Positions 48,068 to 57,912 of a stretch of 64,000 nucleotides of DNA are shown here, piece after piece (the first letter of the stretch is position 1; the number at the start of each line of letters is the position of its first letter). Source of the stretch: Bacillus safensis (GTDB taxonomy: Bacteria > Bacillota > Bacilli > Bacillales > Bacillaceae); contig BSBG01000002.1 of the NCBI GenBank assembly GCA_030159235.1, positions 372,001 through 436,000 of the forward strand. Reading direction: 5' to 3'. Both the position numbers and the translations under genes were made by a program. The notes below the pieces were generated by a model. It searched no databases. It saw only the letters and a program-made list of their open reading frames with translations, and had not been told where the DNA came from.

Positions 48068-49840
48068 CTATTTTTTTAATGCCTCCATTAAAAGTTCGGC
48101 CGTTTGTTTTGGAATGCCCGCCTCCTGAAAGTCTTGGATAGAGGCTTCTTTCATCTTTTTCACAGAGCCAAAATGTTTAAGGAGCTGTTTTTTACGTTTT
48201 TCTCCGATACCTGGCACATCGTCCAACATAGACTGGAATGCATTTTTCCCGCGCAGTTGCCGGTGAAAGCTAATGGCGAACCGGTGCACTTCATCTTGAA
48301 TTCGCTGCAATAAATAAAAGGCCTGGCTATTCCGTTCCAGCGCAACCATTTCAAGTGTATCTCCCATCATGAGATTCGATGTCCTGTGTTTTTCATCTTT
48401 TACAAGTCCTGCCACCGGGACAGATAGGTTCAATTCATTTTCAAGCACATCTATGGCTGCGTTGATCTGTCCTTTTCCTCCGTCAATTAAAATTAAATCC
48501 GGTAGCGGCAGCTCATCCTTTAATACGCGGGTATATCGTCTTCTAATGACTTCACGCATGGATGCATAATCATCTGGCCCTTCGACGGTTTTAATTTTGT
48601 ATTTTCGGTATTCCTTTTTATAGGGCTTCCCATCCTGAAAGACGACCATGGCAGAAACCGGATCTGCTCCTTGAATATTTGAGTTATCAAACGCCTCGAT
48701 TCGATACGGCATATAAATATTGAGCGCATCCCCAAGCTGCTTCACCGCACCAATTGTCCGCTCTTCATCACGCTCAATGAGCGAGAATTTTTCTTTTAAG
48801 GCGATTTTGGCGTTTTGATGTGCAAGTAAAAGCAAATCCTTTTTCTTTCCTTTTTTCGGCTGGTGAACGTTTGTTTCAAGCAATTGCTCAATCATCTCTT
48901 GATCGACGCTGCCTGGCACCAAAATTTCCTTCGGCAGAAAATGGTTGTTCTTTTCATAAAATTGCCCCATAAACGTGAGAAACTCTTCCTCAGGGTCCTG
49001 ATACATAGGGAACAGACTGACATCACGTTCAATTAATTTCCCCTGTCTGATGAAGAAAACTTGAACACACATCCAGCCCTTATCATAGGCATACGCAAAG
49101 ACATCTCGATCCGATAAATCACTCATCGTCATTTTCTGCTTTTCCATCGTTGAGTCGATATAAGCGATTTGGTCTCTCAATTCTTTTGCCCGTTCAAACT
49201 CTAAATTTTCGGCGGCTCCCTGCATCTTTTCGGTTAGTTCTTTTTTGATCTGCTGATGTCCTCCGTTTAGAAACCTTGTGATTTCGTCCACGAGCTGCTT
49301 ATTCGTTTCCTCGGAAATGTCATACACACACGGCGCAAGACATTGTCCAAGGTGATAATATAAACAGACGCGATCAGGAAGGGTTGCACATTTTCTCAGT
49401 GGATATAACCGGTCGAGCAGCTTTTTCGTTTCTCTTGCTGCTTGTACGTTTGGGTATGGACCGAAATATTTCCCTTTGTCCTTTTTTACATTGCGGGTGA
49501 CGATCAGCTTAGGATGCCGTTCATTCGTAATTTTAATAAAAGGATACGTTTTGTCATCCTTGAGCATGACATTGTATTTAGGGTCATATTTTTTGATTAA
49601 ATTCAGCTCTAAAATGAGCGCTTCGATATTAGAAGAGGTAACAATATATTCAAAATCCTCAATTTCACTGACAAGCCGCTGCGTTTTGGCGTCATGTGAT
49701 CCAGTGAAATAAGAGCGCACCCTATTTTTTAAAACCTTTGCCTTTCCCACATAAATGATCGTATTTTGTCTATCTTTCATTAAGTAACAGCCTGGTTGAT
49801 CCGGCAGGACTGACAGCTTTTCCTTGATTAGTTTGTTCAT
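48068..49840 (-). CDS. uvrC: Excinuclease ABC subunit C
   Basis: 590 residues. N-terminal GIY-YIG nuclease ([34 protein letters not shown]), UVR motif around 200-240 ([18 protein letters not shown]), the RNase-H-like nuclease ([29 protein letters not shown]) and tandem HhH at the end ([21 protein letters not shown]). Makes both incisions in nucleotide excision repair with UvrAB. Confidence 0.96.
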   Translation of the reverse strand: MNKLIKEKLSVLPDQPGCYLMKDRQNTIIYVGKAKVLKNRVRSYFTGSHDAKTQRLVSEIEDFEYIVTSSNIEALILELNLIKKYDPKYNVMLKDDKTYPFIKITNERHPKLIVTRNVKKDKGKYFGPYPNVQAARETKKLLDRLYPLRKCATLPDRVCLYYHLGQCLAPCVYDISEETNKQLVDEITRFLNGGHQQIKKELTEKMQGAAENLEFERAKELRDQIAYIDSTMEKQKMTMSDLSDRDVFAYAYDKGWMCVQVFFIRQGKLIERDVSLFPMYQDPEEEFLTFMGQFYEKNNHFLPKEILVPGSVDQEMIEQLLETNVHQPKKGKKKDLLLLAHQNAKIALKEKFSLIERDEERTIGAVKQLGDALNIYMPYRIEAFDNSNIQGADPVSAMVVFQDGKPYKKEYRKYKIKTVEGPDDYASMREVIRRRYTRVLKDELPLPDLILIDGGKGQINAAIDVLENELNLSVPVAGLVKDEKHRTSNLMMGDTLEMVALERNSQAFYLLQRIQDEVHRFAISFHRQLRGKNAFQSMLDDVPGIGEKRKKQLLKHFGSVKKMKEASIQDFQEAGIPKQTAELLMEALKK

Positions 49841-49916
49841 ATTTTCATCCGTCCTTGTTTTCCTCTTTCACTCCTCCTAGTGTATCACGAACATTTGTTT
49901 TATACCATATTGAAAG

Positions 49917-49950
49917 AAAAGCGGCTCTCGTCTTTACGAGAACCGCTTTC
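49917..49950. terminator. Terminator between trxA and uvrC
   Basis: AAAGCGGCTCTCGT-cttt-ACGAGAACCGCTTT, a 14-bp stem with one mismatch and T/A-rich flanks. Confidence 0.85.
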
Positions 49951-49979
49951 ATGATTATGCCGCTTTGGCATAGATCGGT

Positions 49980-50294
49980 TTATAGATGTTTGTTGACAAG
50001 CTCAGCAAGTGCTTCTTTTGGCTTGAAACCAACAGAAGTTTCGACAACTTCACCGTCTTTTAAAACAAGAAGTGTTGGGATACTCATGACGCCATATTTA
50101 CCAGCAGTTTCTTGGTTATCGTCTACATCAATTTTGACAATTTTCATTTTGTCGCCCATTTCTTGATCAAGTTCTTCAAGAACTGGAGCGATCATTTTAC
50201 AAGGTCCGCACCATGGTGCCCAAAAGTCCGCAATAACAACACCTTCTGCAGTTTCTTGTGAAAATGTTGCGTCAGTAGCTTTTACGATTGCCAT
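49980..50294 (-). CDS. trxA: Thioredoxin
   Basis: 104 residues with the active site WAPWCGPCK (Cys29 and Cys32), the cis-Pro loop MSIPTLLV and C-terminal helix. General cytoplasmic disulphide reductant, electron donor to ribonucleotide reductase. AGGAGG-type box before the ATG. Monocistronic between two terminators. Confidence 0.97.
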   Translation of the reverse strand: MAIVKATDATFSQETAEGVVIADFWAPWCGPCKMIAPVLEELDQEMGDKMKIVKIDVDDNQETAGKYGVMSIPTLLVLKDGEVVETSVGFKPKEALAELVNKHL

Positions 50295-50390
50295 TATTCA
50301 TTCCTCCAATGTAAATTATGCTTTTTAGTATAGCATCTCCCAATGTGACTTGCGAATGAAATGCTTACGAATCATTTTTTAGGAAATGAA

Positions 50391-50462
50391 TTAAAAAACA
50401 AACCGTATAATCGCACCAATGACAACAATCGCTCCGATGATCATGAGAATAGTTCTAAGCAT
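50391..50462 (-). CDS. 23-residue single-helix membrane peptide
   Basis: Encodes MLRTILMIIGAIVVIGAIIR then FVF, a single hydrophobic helix with Arg at both ends. AAGGGAG lies 8 nt before the ATG, a strong box for such a small frame. It lies between the arabinofuranosidase and trxA genes on the same strand. No family recognised; too short for normal gene calling. Confidence 0.5.
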   Translation of the reverse strand: MLRTILMIIGAIVVIGAIIRFVF

Positions 50463-50539
50463 ATAAATAACTCCCTTTCCGCTTCGTTTACAATGTATGA
50501 TGCCCCAACATTCTTCTCATCAAACATCTAAATATGCAA

Positions 50540-52018
50540 TCAAGCCAGATCGACAGTGATCATAACAACTGACATTGGCGGCAGCTTTACCGTTAATTCT
50601 CCGGGATTTACAGTCATTTGCTGAAAGTCACTTGGCTGAACAACTTGAGGATCATCGAATGTATTATGTGCATTCATACGATCAGCTGTCAGCACACGTC
50701 CAGTCACTTTTGTTTGTACATCAATCCCTTCTATGGCAAGGGATACCTCTCTTTGTTCATGCGGATTCAGGTGACAGTAGCTAATGTGTATCTTGCCTGA
50801 TGAACGCGAGGCTGACACACTGACCTGAGGAATTTTTTCACCTCCGCGTTCATACGGCGGTGAAACGAACTCCACTTCAAGTGCCTCTTCCTCTTGATGC
50901 ACTTGAAACATGTGAAATACATGATACGTAGGCGTCAGGATCATTTTTTCGTCCTTTGTTAATACCATCGCTTGCAAAACATTGACTGTCTGAGCAATAT
51001 TCGCCATGTGAATCCGCTGACAATGACGATGAAAGATATGAAAATGGAGGGCAGAAACAAGAGCGTCTCTTAGTGTGCTTTGCTGATACAAAAACCCTGG
51101 ATTTGTTCCTGGTTCTGGGTCATACCATGTCCCCCACTCATCAATAATCATTCCGATCCGCTTGTCTGGATCATAACGATCCATGATTTCCCCATGATCT
51201 TCGACAAGCCGTTCCATCTCATAGGTTTTTTTCAGCGTGATAAACCATTCATCCTCATCAAATTCAGTTGCTGATCCTTTCTTCTCCCATGTACCCGGTA
51301 CGGTGTAATAATGTAAGCTGAGCCCATCCATCCAAGGTGCAGCCCGTTCCATTAATACTTTGGTCCAATTCAAGTCATTGGAATTCGCGCCGCAAGCGAT
51401 TTTGTATATACGCTGACCTGCAAACTCTCTTACGTACGTTTGATAGCGTTTATATAAATCGGCATAGTATTCAGGCGTCATATTCCCGCCGCAGCCCCAG
51501 CTTTCATTGCCTACACCAACATAAGTCAGCTGCCAAGGTTCTTGTTTTCCATTTTGAATGCGCCAGTCGGACATAGGTGTCCCATTTGGAAATGTGATGT
51601 ATTCGACCCAATCGGCTAATTCTTGAACAGTACCACTTCCCACATTGCCACAAATGTAAGGCTCACATTCAAGAAGCTCACACAATTTCATAAATTCGTG
51701 CGTGCCAAATGCATTAGATTCAACCGTACCACCCCAATGAGTGTTTACCATCGGCTTTCGTTCACTGAGATCACCTACACCATTAGCCCAGTGATACTCG
51801 TCTGCAAAGCAGCCGCCCGGCCACCTAAGCACCGGGATATGTAAGGCTTGAAGGGCCTTTAGTACATCGGTACGAATCCCTTCGATATGATCAATCTCTG
51901 AGTCTTTTCCTACCCAAATCCCGTCATAAATCCCTCTTCCTAAATGCTCCTGAAAGTGTCCATAGATGTGTTTAGAAATACGTCCGATCACGTCATTAAC
52001 TTTTACTGTCCCCTTCAC
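50540..52018 (-). CDS. Alpha-L-arabinofuranosidase, GH51
   Basis: 492 residues from GTG 52,018 (AGGAG 10 nt upstream). GH51 signs: [58 protein letters not shown] with the acid/base Glu, and [17 protein letters not shown] with the nucleophile Glu. Removes arabinose from arabinan or arabinoxylan oligosaccharides; intracellular because no signal peptide. Position next to trxA matches xsa (abf2) of B. subtilis. Confidence 0.92.
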   Translation of the reverse strand: MKGTVKVNDVIGRISKHIYGHFQEHLGRGIYDGIWVGKDSEIDHIEGIRTDVLKALQALHIPVLRWPGGCFADEYHWANGVGDLSERKPMVNTHWGGTVESNAFGTHEFMKLCELLECEPYICGNVGSGTVQELADWVEYITFPNGTPMSDWRIQNGKQEPWQLTYVGVGNESWGCGGNMTPEYYADLYKRYQTYVREFAGQRIYKIACGANSNDLNWTKVLMERAAPWMDGLSLHYYTVPGTWEKKGSATEFDEDEWFITLKKTYEMERLVEDHGEIMDRYDPDKRIGMIIDEWGTWYDPEPGTNPGFLYQQSTLRDALVSALHFHIFHRHCQRIHMANIAQTVNVLQAMVLTKDEKMILTPTYHVFHMFQVHQEEEALEVEFVSPPYERGGEKIPQVSVSASRSSGKIHISYCHLNPHEQREVSLAIEGIDVQTKVTGRVLTADRMNAHNTFDDPQVVQPSDFQQMTVNPGELTVKLPPMSVVMITVDLA

Positions 52019-52049
52019 TTGACAACCGCTCCTTTGTTTCTTGATCACA

Positions 52050-52084
52050 TACAAAAAAACCCAGAATACCTAGGCATTCTGAGT
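52050..52084 (-). terminator. Terminator after etfA
   Basis: On the minus strand CTCAGAATGCC-TA-GGTATTCTGGG with TTTTTTTG after it. Ends the fadR-fadB-etfB-etfA unit. Confidence 0.85.
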
Positions 52085-52093
52085 GTATGAGCG

Positions 52094-53071
52094 TTACGAG
52101 TGGATATTCATCTTTTTTAGCTCTTCATTCAAAAGCGGCACCACTTCAAACAAGTCACCAACAATTCCGTAATCAGCAATTTTGAAAATCTCCGCTTCTG
52201 GATCTTTGTTAATGGCCACAATGACTTTACTGTTAGACATTCCCGCTAAATGCTGAATGGCTCCAGATATTCCGCATGCAATATACAGATCAGGTGTGAC
52301 GACCTTACCCGTTTGACCGATTTGCAAGGCATAATCACAATAGTCAGCATCACAGGCGCCACGCGAGGCCCCAACTGCCGCACCCAGCGTTTGGGCAAGT
52401 TCATTCAGCGGTTCAAAGCCTTCCTTGCTTTTGACCCCGCGCCCTCCGGCGACAATGACCTTTGCTTCAGATAAATCTACACCTTCTGACGTTTTTTTAA
52501 TGACTTCCTTCACGATCGTCCGCAGGTTCTGAATATCGACAGAAACCGGTGTGACTTCTCCGCCTCGTGACGCATCACGCTCAAGAGGTGCCACGTTGTT
52601 TGGCCGGATGGTCGCTAGAAGCAGACGATCTGTCGAGATCACTTTTTCGAAGGCTTTTCCGGAGTATATCGGTCTAGTGAAAACGAGATGTTCGCCGGTA
52701 ACGCTTACATCGATCGCATCTGAAATCAAGCCAGTCTGCAGTCGTGCGGCTATTTTCGGCGACAAGTCTTTTCCGATAGACGTATGTCCAAAGAGCACAG
52801 CATCCGGATCGACCTGATCTAATATGGCTTGAAGCGCCTGCGTAAAACCATCTGACGTATAATATGAAAGGTGCGGATGCTCCACAATCATGACATGATC
52901 CGCTCCATAGTAAAGCAGTTCATCTGCTTGGTCTTTGACGTTATCCCCTATTAACACGCCAATGACCTCACCGCCATCTGCCACTTTATGAGCAGCAGCA
53001 ATGGCTTCAAAGGTCACATTTCTTAATTTACCGTCACGACTTTCTCCAAGTACAACAACTTTTTTACTCAT
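52094..53071 (-). CDS. etfA: Electron transfer flavoprotein alpha subunit
   Basis: 325 residues starting MSKKVVVLGESRDGKLRNVT at ATG 53,071, the same length as in B. subtilis. C-terminal FAD domain: VIVAGGRGVKSKEGFEPLNELAQTLGAAVGASRGACDADYC and QIGQTGKVVTPDLYIACGISGAIQHLAGM. Takes electrons from acyl-CoA dehydrogenases. Last gene of the fad operon. Confidence 0.95.
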   Translation of the reverse strand: MSKKVVVLGESRDGKLRNVTFEAIAAAHKVADGGEVIGVLIGDNVKDQADELLYYGADHVMIVEHPHLSYYTSDGFTQALQAILDQVDPDAVLFGHTSIGKDLSPKIAARLQTGLISDAIDVSVTGEHLVFTRPIYSGKAFEKVISTDRLLLATIRPNNVAPLERDASRGGEVTPVSVDIQNLRTIVKEVIKKTSEGVDLSEAKVIVAGGRGVKSKEGFEPLNELAQTLGAAVGASRGACDADYCDYALQIGQTGKVVTPDLYIACGISGAIQHLAGMSNSKVIVAINKDPEAEIFKIADYGIVGDLFEVVPLLNEELKKMNIHS

Positions 53072-53114
53072 CTTCAAGCTCCCCCTTGTTCTCGTGATAT
53101 CGTAAAGTGGATGT

Positions 53115-53888
53115 TTAGATGACCTTTGCTTCATTTCTTAGTAGATCTGTCAGTTCTTTGACTTGATCCTGAAGCTCGCCGTTCAGCACCTTGCCACCCT
53201 CTTTTTTCTCCGGTAAGAAACGTTCAATTGTTTTGATTTTATATGGTACATCGTCTTCATCCAGATCTAAATCATCAAGTTCCAATTCTTCTAAAGGCTT
53301 TTTCTTTGCCTTCATAATGCCTGGTAATGATGGATAGCGAGGCTCATTGAGACCTTGCTGCGCTGTGACGACAAGCGGGAGCTCGGCAGAAATCACTTCC
53401 ACATCACCCTCTGCATCTCGTTCAATTGAAGCAGAGCTGCCGTCAATTTGAATACGTGTAATTGTTGTCACATATGAAAAGCCAAGTAATTCAGCAAGAC
53501 GCGGGGCTACCTGTCCAGAGCCACCGTCAATCGCTACATTCCCTGCTAAAATCAAGGAAGCTTCTTTGTCTTTTAAATAGTGATAAAGAATGGTAGAGGC
53601 TGAATATTGATCCCACTCTTCTAAATCATCTTCCACATTTAATAAAACGGCTTGGTCACAGCCCATTGCAAGCGCTGTTCTCAACTGTTTCTCCGCATCC
53701 TCACCGCCAACGGTCACAACGGTCACTTCTCCCCCGTGCTCATCGCGAAGCTGTATGGCTTCTTCAATGGCATACTCGTCATAAGGATTAATAATGAACT
53801 CTGCTCCATCTTCTTGAATTGCACCAGACTGAATGGAAATCTTCTCTTCCGTGTCAAACGTACGCTTCATCAAAACAAAAATATTCAT
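53115..53888 (-). CDS. etfB: Electron transfer flavoprotein beta subunit
   Basis: 257 residues, starting MNIFVLMKRTFDTEEKISIQ. AMP-binding part VTVVTVGGEDAEKQLRTALAMGCDQAVLL, then LILAGNVAIDGGSGQVAPRLAELLGF and LPLVVTAQQGLNEPRYPSLPGIMKAKKKP, the ETF beta signature. Forms a heterodimer with EtfA. GGGGGAG precedes the ATG. Confidence 0.95.
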   Translation of the reverse strand: MNIFVLMKRTFDTEEKISIQSGAIQEDGAEFIINPYDEYAIEEAIQLRDEHGGEVTVVTVGGEDAEKQLRTALAMGCDQAVLLNVEDDLEEWDQYSASTILYHYLKDKEASLILAGNVAIDGGSGQVAPRLAELLGFSYVTTITRIQIDGSSASIERDAEGDVEVISAELPLVVTAQQGLNEPRYPSLPGIMKAKKKPLEELELDDLDLDEDDVPYKIKTIERFLPEKKEGGKVLNGELQDQVKELTDLLRNEAKVI

Positions 53889-53919
53889 TTATTTCTCCCC
53901 CTTGTGTCGTCCTTATCCC

Positions 53920-54699
53920 TTATTCCCCTTTAAAGTTCGGTTTACGCTTTTCAATAAAAGCCTGGATGCCTTCTTTTGCGTCATTCGATTGGAAAACCTC
54001 ACCAAACTTTTTGGCTTCCAGCTTCATTCCGCCGTCATATGAATAAAATTTGGTTGCGTTCAATAAATCAAGCACATATTCAAGTGATTTTGGGCTTTTC
54101 GCTGCAAATTTTGCCGCAAGTGTTTTGGCTGCTTCGAGTGCTTCTTCCTCTGTTTCTGTGAGCTTTGAAACAAGTCCGCAGGCAAATGCTTCCTCGCCTG
54201 TAATCGGTTCAGCTGTCCCCATCATTTCAAGTGCTTTAGCAGAACCAACGTAGCGTGGCAGCCGCTGCGTGCCGCCGAATCCTGGAATAATGCCAAGGTT
54301 TAGTTCTGGCAGTCCAAGCTTCGCATCTTTTGTTGCGATTCGAATATCACAAGACATTGCAAGCTCAAGGCCTCCGCCCAATGCTGCTCCGTGAATCGAG
54401 GCAATGACTGGTTTTGGACACTGCTCAATCCGTTCAAAGACTTGCTGTCCTCTGTCTGCAAGGCTTGCATAATCAGACTCTTTCTGTAACGTCGTAAATT
54501 CTTTAATATCAGCACCTGCTGAGAAGAATCTACCTTCTCCGTGGATCACAATGGCTCTTACTTCTTCATTCTGTTCGAGCTGGTCAAACATGTCATTCAG
54601 CTCAGTGATCAGCTGAGAGGATAAGGCGTTTGCAGGTGGATTCTGAATCGTGATGAGCGCTGTCAGTTCTTCATGATGTAAGCAGAGTATTTTTTCCAT
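53920..54699 (-). CDS. fadB: Enoyl-CoA hydratase of beta-oxidation
   Basis: 259 residues starting MEKILCLHHEELTALITIQN. Crotonase fold: oxyanion-hole segments RFFSAGADIKEFT and IHGAALGGGLELAMSCDIRIA, catalytic Glu area LPELNLGIIPGFGGTQRLPRYVG. ATG 54,699 has AAAGGATG upstream. Between fadR and etfB, as in B. subtilis. Confidence 0.93.
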   Translation of the reverse strand: MEKILCLHHEELTALITIQNPPANALSSQLITELNDMFDQLEQNEEVRAIVIHGEGRFFSAGADIKEFTTLQKESDYASLADRGQQVFERIEQCPKPVIASIHGAALGGGLELAMSCDIRIATKDAKLGLPELNLGIIPGFGGTQRLPRYVGSAKALEMMGTAEPITGEEAFACGLVSKLTETEEEALEAAKTLAAKFAAKSPKSLEYVLDLLNATKFYSYDGGMKLEAKKFGEVFQSNDAKEGIQAFIEKRKPNFKGE

Positions 54700-54724
54700 G
54701 TCAATCATCCTTTTTCACATTGTT

Positions 54725-55309
54725 TTAAGATTGATGTATCCCATTTAACAGGAGATCATGTACGTTTTCTGCGAGTGCAGGCAGATCATACTTTTGATCA
54801 TTCATGACCCATGTTGTCGCAGTTTCATCAATCGTCCCAAATACCATTTGTCTCGCTAAACGGACATCTAAATTTTGTCTAAATTCCCCTGTTTTCTTTC
54901 CTTCTGTTAAAATTGAATCGAGCATATTTAAATACCCTTTTAGCACCTCATTGATTTTTTGCCGCAGCTCTAAGTTTGACTGCCTAAGTTCAAGCTGTGT
55001 CACAAGGGCCAAATGATGATTTTGCGCCAGCATGCGAAAATGCTCCTCAATCAACAGTAGAAGCTTTTCTTTGGCAGACGGCTTCTTTTGAATATCTGTT
55101 TCCATCCGTTCGATGAATTGTCCCATTTTTTCTTTGAACAATGAGATGAGAATATCCTCTTTGTTTTTAAAATAGAGGTAAATGGTTCCGTCTGCGACCC
55201 CTGCTTGTTTTGCAATCTTTGAAACTTGTGATTGATGATAGCCGTTCTCTGCAATCACCACAACTGCTGCATCAATAATTTGCATGTACTTCGGTCTTTT
55301 CTGCTTCAA
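54725..55309 (-). CDS. fadR: FadR, TetR-family repressor of fatty acid degradation
   Basis: 194 residues. TetR HTH at the N-terminus (IIDAAVVVIAENGYHQSQVSKIAKQAGVADGTIYLYFKNKEDILISLF), ligand domain after residue 60. Released from DNA by long-chain acyl-CoA. An operator matching the FadR consensus lies 23 nt upstream of its start, so it should repress itself and the genes downstream. Confidence 0.94.
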   Translation of the reverse strand: MKQKRPKYMQIIDAAVVVIAENGYHQSQVSKIAKQAGVADGTIYLYFKNKEDILISLFKEKMGQFIERMETDIQKKPSAKEKLLLLIEEHFRMLAQNHHLALVTQLELRQSNLELRQKINEVLKGYLNMLDSILTEGKKTGEFRQNLDVRLARQMVFGTIDETATTWVMNDQKYDLPALAENVHDLLLNGIHQS

Positions 55310-55331
55310 TGTGCTTCGTCCCTTTCTGAAT

Positions 55332-55349
55332 TGAATGAGTATTCATTCA
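55332..55349. promoter_or_regulatory. FadR operator in front of fadR
   Basis: TGAATGAGTATTCATTCA, a symmetric match to the known B. subtilis FadR consensus TGAATGAMTANTCATTCA. I find no copy in the 57,196-57,294 region upstream of lcfA. Confidence 0.88.
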
Positions 55350-55443
55350 TAACTTTATGTTAAAAAGAAACGGGTGATTTGTCAAGAGATCTTCTTCATT
55401 CTTTTCAACCTTTATCGTACCAAAGCAGACAGTTATTATTCAA

Positions 55444-55468
55444 ATCATCCGGCCGATGACCGGATGAT
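55444..55468 (-). terminator. Hairpin after lcfA
   Basis: ATCATCCGG-ccgatga-CCGGATGAT, a perfect 9-bp stem just after the lcfA stop. The following minus-strand tract is only TTTGAATAATAA, so termination may be partial, letting lcfA transcription read into fadR. Confidence 0.45.
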
Positions 55469-55476
55469 GAAGATCG

Positions 55477-57195
55477 TTATTTCTTAGGTTGATCAACAGG
55501 CGTTTCTTCAGAAGAAGCATGCTTTCTTTTTTCTTCTTCAATTAATACTCTCCGCAAAATTTTTCCGACGGCCGTTTTGGGCAGTGATTCTTTAAATTCA
55601 TACACGCGCGGTACCTTAAATGAAGCAATTCTCGTTCTGACAAAGCGATCGAGTTCATCCTCTGTAATATAGGCATCCTTTTTTGGCACAACAAACGCTT
55701 TCACCGTCTCTCCTCTGTAAGGATCAGGAATACCTGCAACGACAACTTCTTGGATAAGCTCATGCTCATAAAGGGCTTCTTCGACCTCTCTTGGATAAAT
55801 ATTATAGCCGCTCGCGATGATGACATCTTTTTTCCGATCCACTATATAGAAAAAACCGTCCTCATCCATATACCCAATATCTCCAGTGAAAAACCACCCA
55901 TCTCTTAATACAGCCGCTGTCTCGTCTGGCTGATTCCAGTATCCTTTCATGATCTGCGGTCCTTTAACGATGATTTCTCCGTGCTCATATGGCTCTTTGA
56001 GGCCACCCGTTTCCTCACAATAAACGCCTGCGTCTGTACCAGGCCATGGACAGCCAATGCTGCCTATTTTGTTCGCACCCCATAAAAAGTTAGCATGTGT
56101 GACTGGTGAAGTTTCTGAAAGACCATATCCCTCTACTAAACGTCCTCCAGTTAATTTTTCAAAGCTTTGTTTGACTTCAACAGGAAGAGCCGCCGAGCCG
56201 CTTAAACATGCAGTGATGGACGACAGGTCATACTTTTCGATGGTTGGATGATGCAACAAGGCGATATACATCGTTGGTGCGCCTGGAAAAAGTGTCGGTT
56301 TCTGTTTTTCAATTGTTTTGAGGGTATCCGCTACGTCAAAGCGTGGAAGTAAAATCATTTGATGCCCTTCTTTGACAGCAAGGTTTAATACAGTCGTCAT
56401 CCCGTATACATGAAAAAAAGGAATGATGCCAAGGATACGTTCTTTTCCTCTCGTCGTTTTATACATCCAGGAAGCGCACATTTCAGTATTCGCTAAAATA
56501 TTTTCATGCGTGAGCATGACCCCTTTTGGTAATCCGGTCGTTCCGCCTGTATATTGCAAAACAGCGACATCCTCTTTAGGTTCAAAGGCAAGCGGCGGGA
56601 TCTGTTCTGCTGACGATTCTTTCATAATGTGTGAGAAGTGATGAATGGTATCACTTTTCTCGACTTGAATGACCAAGTTGTTTTTTCTTTTTTGGACAAT
56701 AGGAAATAGAATGTTTTTCGGGAATGGTAAATAATCCTGTAGTTTGGTGATGATCAAGTGCTCCACGCTTGTCAGCGCTTTCATTTTATAGGCCTTTGGA
56801 TACAAAAGATCCAATGTGATCAGCACCTTGGAGCCGCTGTCCTCCATTTGATATTCCAGCTCTTTCTCCGTATAAAGCGGGTTCGTTTGAACAACAATGC
56901 CGCCTGCTATTAAAACAGCATAATAAGAAATGACCGATTGAGGGCAGTTTGGCAGCATAATCGCTACTCTGTCGCCTTTTTTCACGCCAATTTCCAGCAG
57001 ATGTCTGGCTAGCTTTAATACGTCTTCTTGCAGCTGTTCATAGGTGATGTTTTTTCCTAGAAAATGAATGGCTGTATCCTCAGGTGCAGCCTCTACGGAG
57101 CTGAATAAGTAAGATTGTAACGTTTCATTTGGGATGGTGAGTTCGTGGGGAATTTGATTCGGGTAATGCAGAAGCCAACGTTTATCTGACTGCAT
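55477..57195 (-). CDS. lcfA: Long-chain fatty-acid CoA ligase
   Basis: 572 residues. AMP-binding motif LQYTGGTTGLPKGVMLTHEN at about 205, GYGLSETSPVTHAN, GWFFTGDIGYMDEDGFFYIVDRKKDVIIASGYNIYPREVEEAL with the hinge, and the C-terminal KTAVGKILRR Lys. Activates fatty acids with ATP and CoA for beta-oxidation. First gene of the fad cluster. About 10 residues longer than B. subtilis LcfA through its charged C-terminus. Confidence 0.94.
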   Translation of the reverse strand: MQSDKRWLLHYPNQIPHELTIPNETLQSYLFSSVEAAPEDTAIHFLGKNITYEQLQEDVLKLARHLLEIGVKKGDRVAIMLPNCPQSVISYYAVLIAGGIVVQTNPLYTEKELEYQMEDSGSKVLITLDLLYPKAYKMKALTSVEHLIITKLQDYLPFPKNILFPIVQKRKNNLVIQVEKSDTIHHFSHIMKESSAEQIPPLAFEPKEDVAVLQYTGGTTGLPKGVMLTHENILANTEMCASWMYKTTRGKERILGIIPFFHVYGMTTVLNLAVKEGHQMILLPRFDVADTLKTIEKQKPTLFPGAPTMYIALLHHPTIEKYDLSSITACLSGSAALPVEVKQSFEKLTGGRLVEGYGLSETSPVTHANFLWGANKIGSIGCPWPGTDAGVYCEETGGLKEPYEHGEIIVKGPQIMKGYWNQPDETAAVLRDGWFFTGDIGYMDEDGFFYIVDRKKDVIIASGYNIYPREVEEALYEHELIQEVVVAGIPDPYRGETVKAFVVPKKDAYITEDELDRFVRTRIASFKVPRVYEFKESLPKTAVGKILRRVLIEEEKRKHASSEETPVDQPKK

Positions 57196-57294
57196 AAAAA
57201 CCCTCCTTCCTGAACTTTCGTACTATTTTATTATAGCAAACTTTTCCTTAAGGCAGTTTGCTTTTTTCAAATAGGGCTTGGTCAAATTACACCT

Positions 57295-57750
57295 TTACTT
57301 CTTCGCTGGTGTTTCGATCGATGCTCTTTTTCCTTCATGGTGCCACTGTTCATATAATCCACCGATTGCACGGAATGACTCATTTACTCTCTCCACGATC
57401 TGTTGATGGATGCTTGGGTCATTAGGTAAATGCGTCTGGATGTTGTCGACTTGATACTGTCTCATCATGTCTATATGGACAGTGAGAAAAATCGTATCTT
57501 CTAAGATCCAGTAAATGACTTCGTCCGCTACTTTTGTACTTTTGTGCAGCATTTTGATTCCTCGTTCGTATTGATTGAGTATATAGCCATTTTGATCGAT
57601 CTGAACGTATGGACTCAAATCATAAAAAAAACCAGTGGTTTGAAATGGGCGTGCAATATACGGTTCATATATGTCTCTAGGAAGGGATGTCATTTGGAGA
57701 CAAGAATCAATGCACTTGATTAATTCGTCTTTTTGCAGGATTTGCTTCAT
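57295..57750 (-). CDS. Hypothetical protein, weakly Imm63-like
   Basis: 151 residues, soluble, mixed alpha/beta. The part YILNQYERGIKMLHKSTKVADEVIYWILEDTIFLTVHIDMMRQ recalls the Imm63 immunity family (Y-E-R-G ... DE-x-x-YW-x-x-x-D-x-x-F), but the match is by eye only. No toxin gene lies next to it. Between lcfA and the yshE group on the same strand, with a terminator on its upstream side. Confidence 0.45.
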   Translation of the reverse strand: MKQILQKDELIKCIDSCLQMTSLPRDIYEPYIARPFQTTGFFYDLSPYVQIDQNGYILNQYERGIKMLHKSTKVADEVIYWILEDTIFLTVHIDMMRQYQVDNIQTHLPNDPSIHQQIVERVNESFRAIGGLYEQWHHEGKRASIETPAKK

Positions 57751-57775
57751 ATGATTCGCCGCCTTCAGGTGAGAT

Positions 57776-57807
57776 AAAAGCTGTCAAGGGACACCTGACA
57801 GCTTTCT
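57776..57807 (-). terminator. Terminator after the yshE unit
   Basis: On the minus strand AAAGCTGTCAGGTGTCCCTTGACAGCTTTTATC folds as AAAGCTGTCA / TGACAGCTTT. Confidence 0.8.
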
Positions 57808-57825
57808 AACTTTGTCTTCTTCATT

Positions 57826-57903
57826 TTACAGGAACATGTAAACGGCACCAATGACCGCAAAAGTGCAGGCAACTACGATTAATACTTTTGCTAGCTTTTC
57901 CAT
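57826..57903 (-). CDS. 25-residue single-helix membrane peptide after yshE
   Basis: Encodes MEKLAKVLIVVACTFAVIGA then VYMFL. A charged N-terminus and one hydrophobic helix. AAGGAG lies 6 nt before the ATG and starts inside the stop region of yshE, so the pair is probably cotranslated. The downstream terminator closes the unit. No family recognised. Confidence 0.55.
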   Translation of the reverse strand: MEKLAKVLIVVACTFAVIGAVYMFL

Positions 57904-57912
57904 GTCGTCTCC

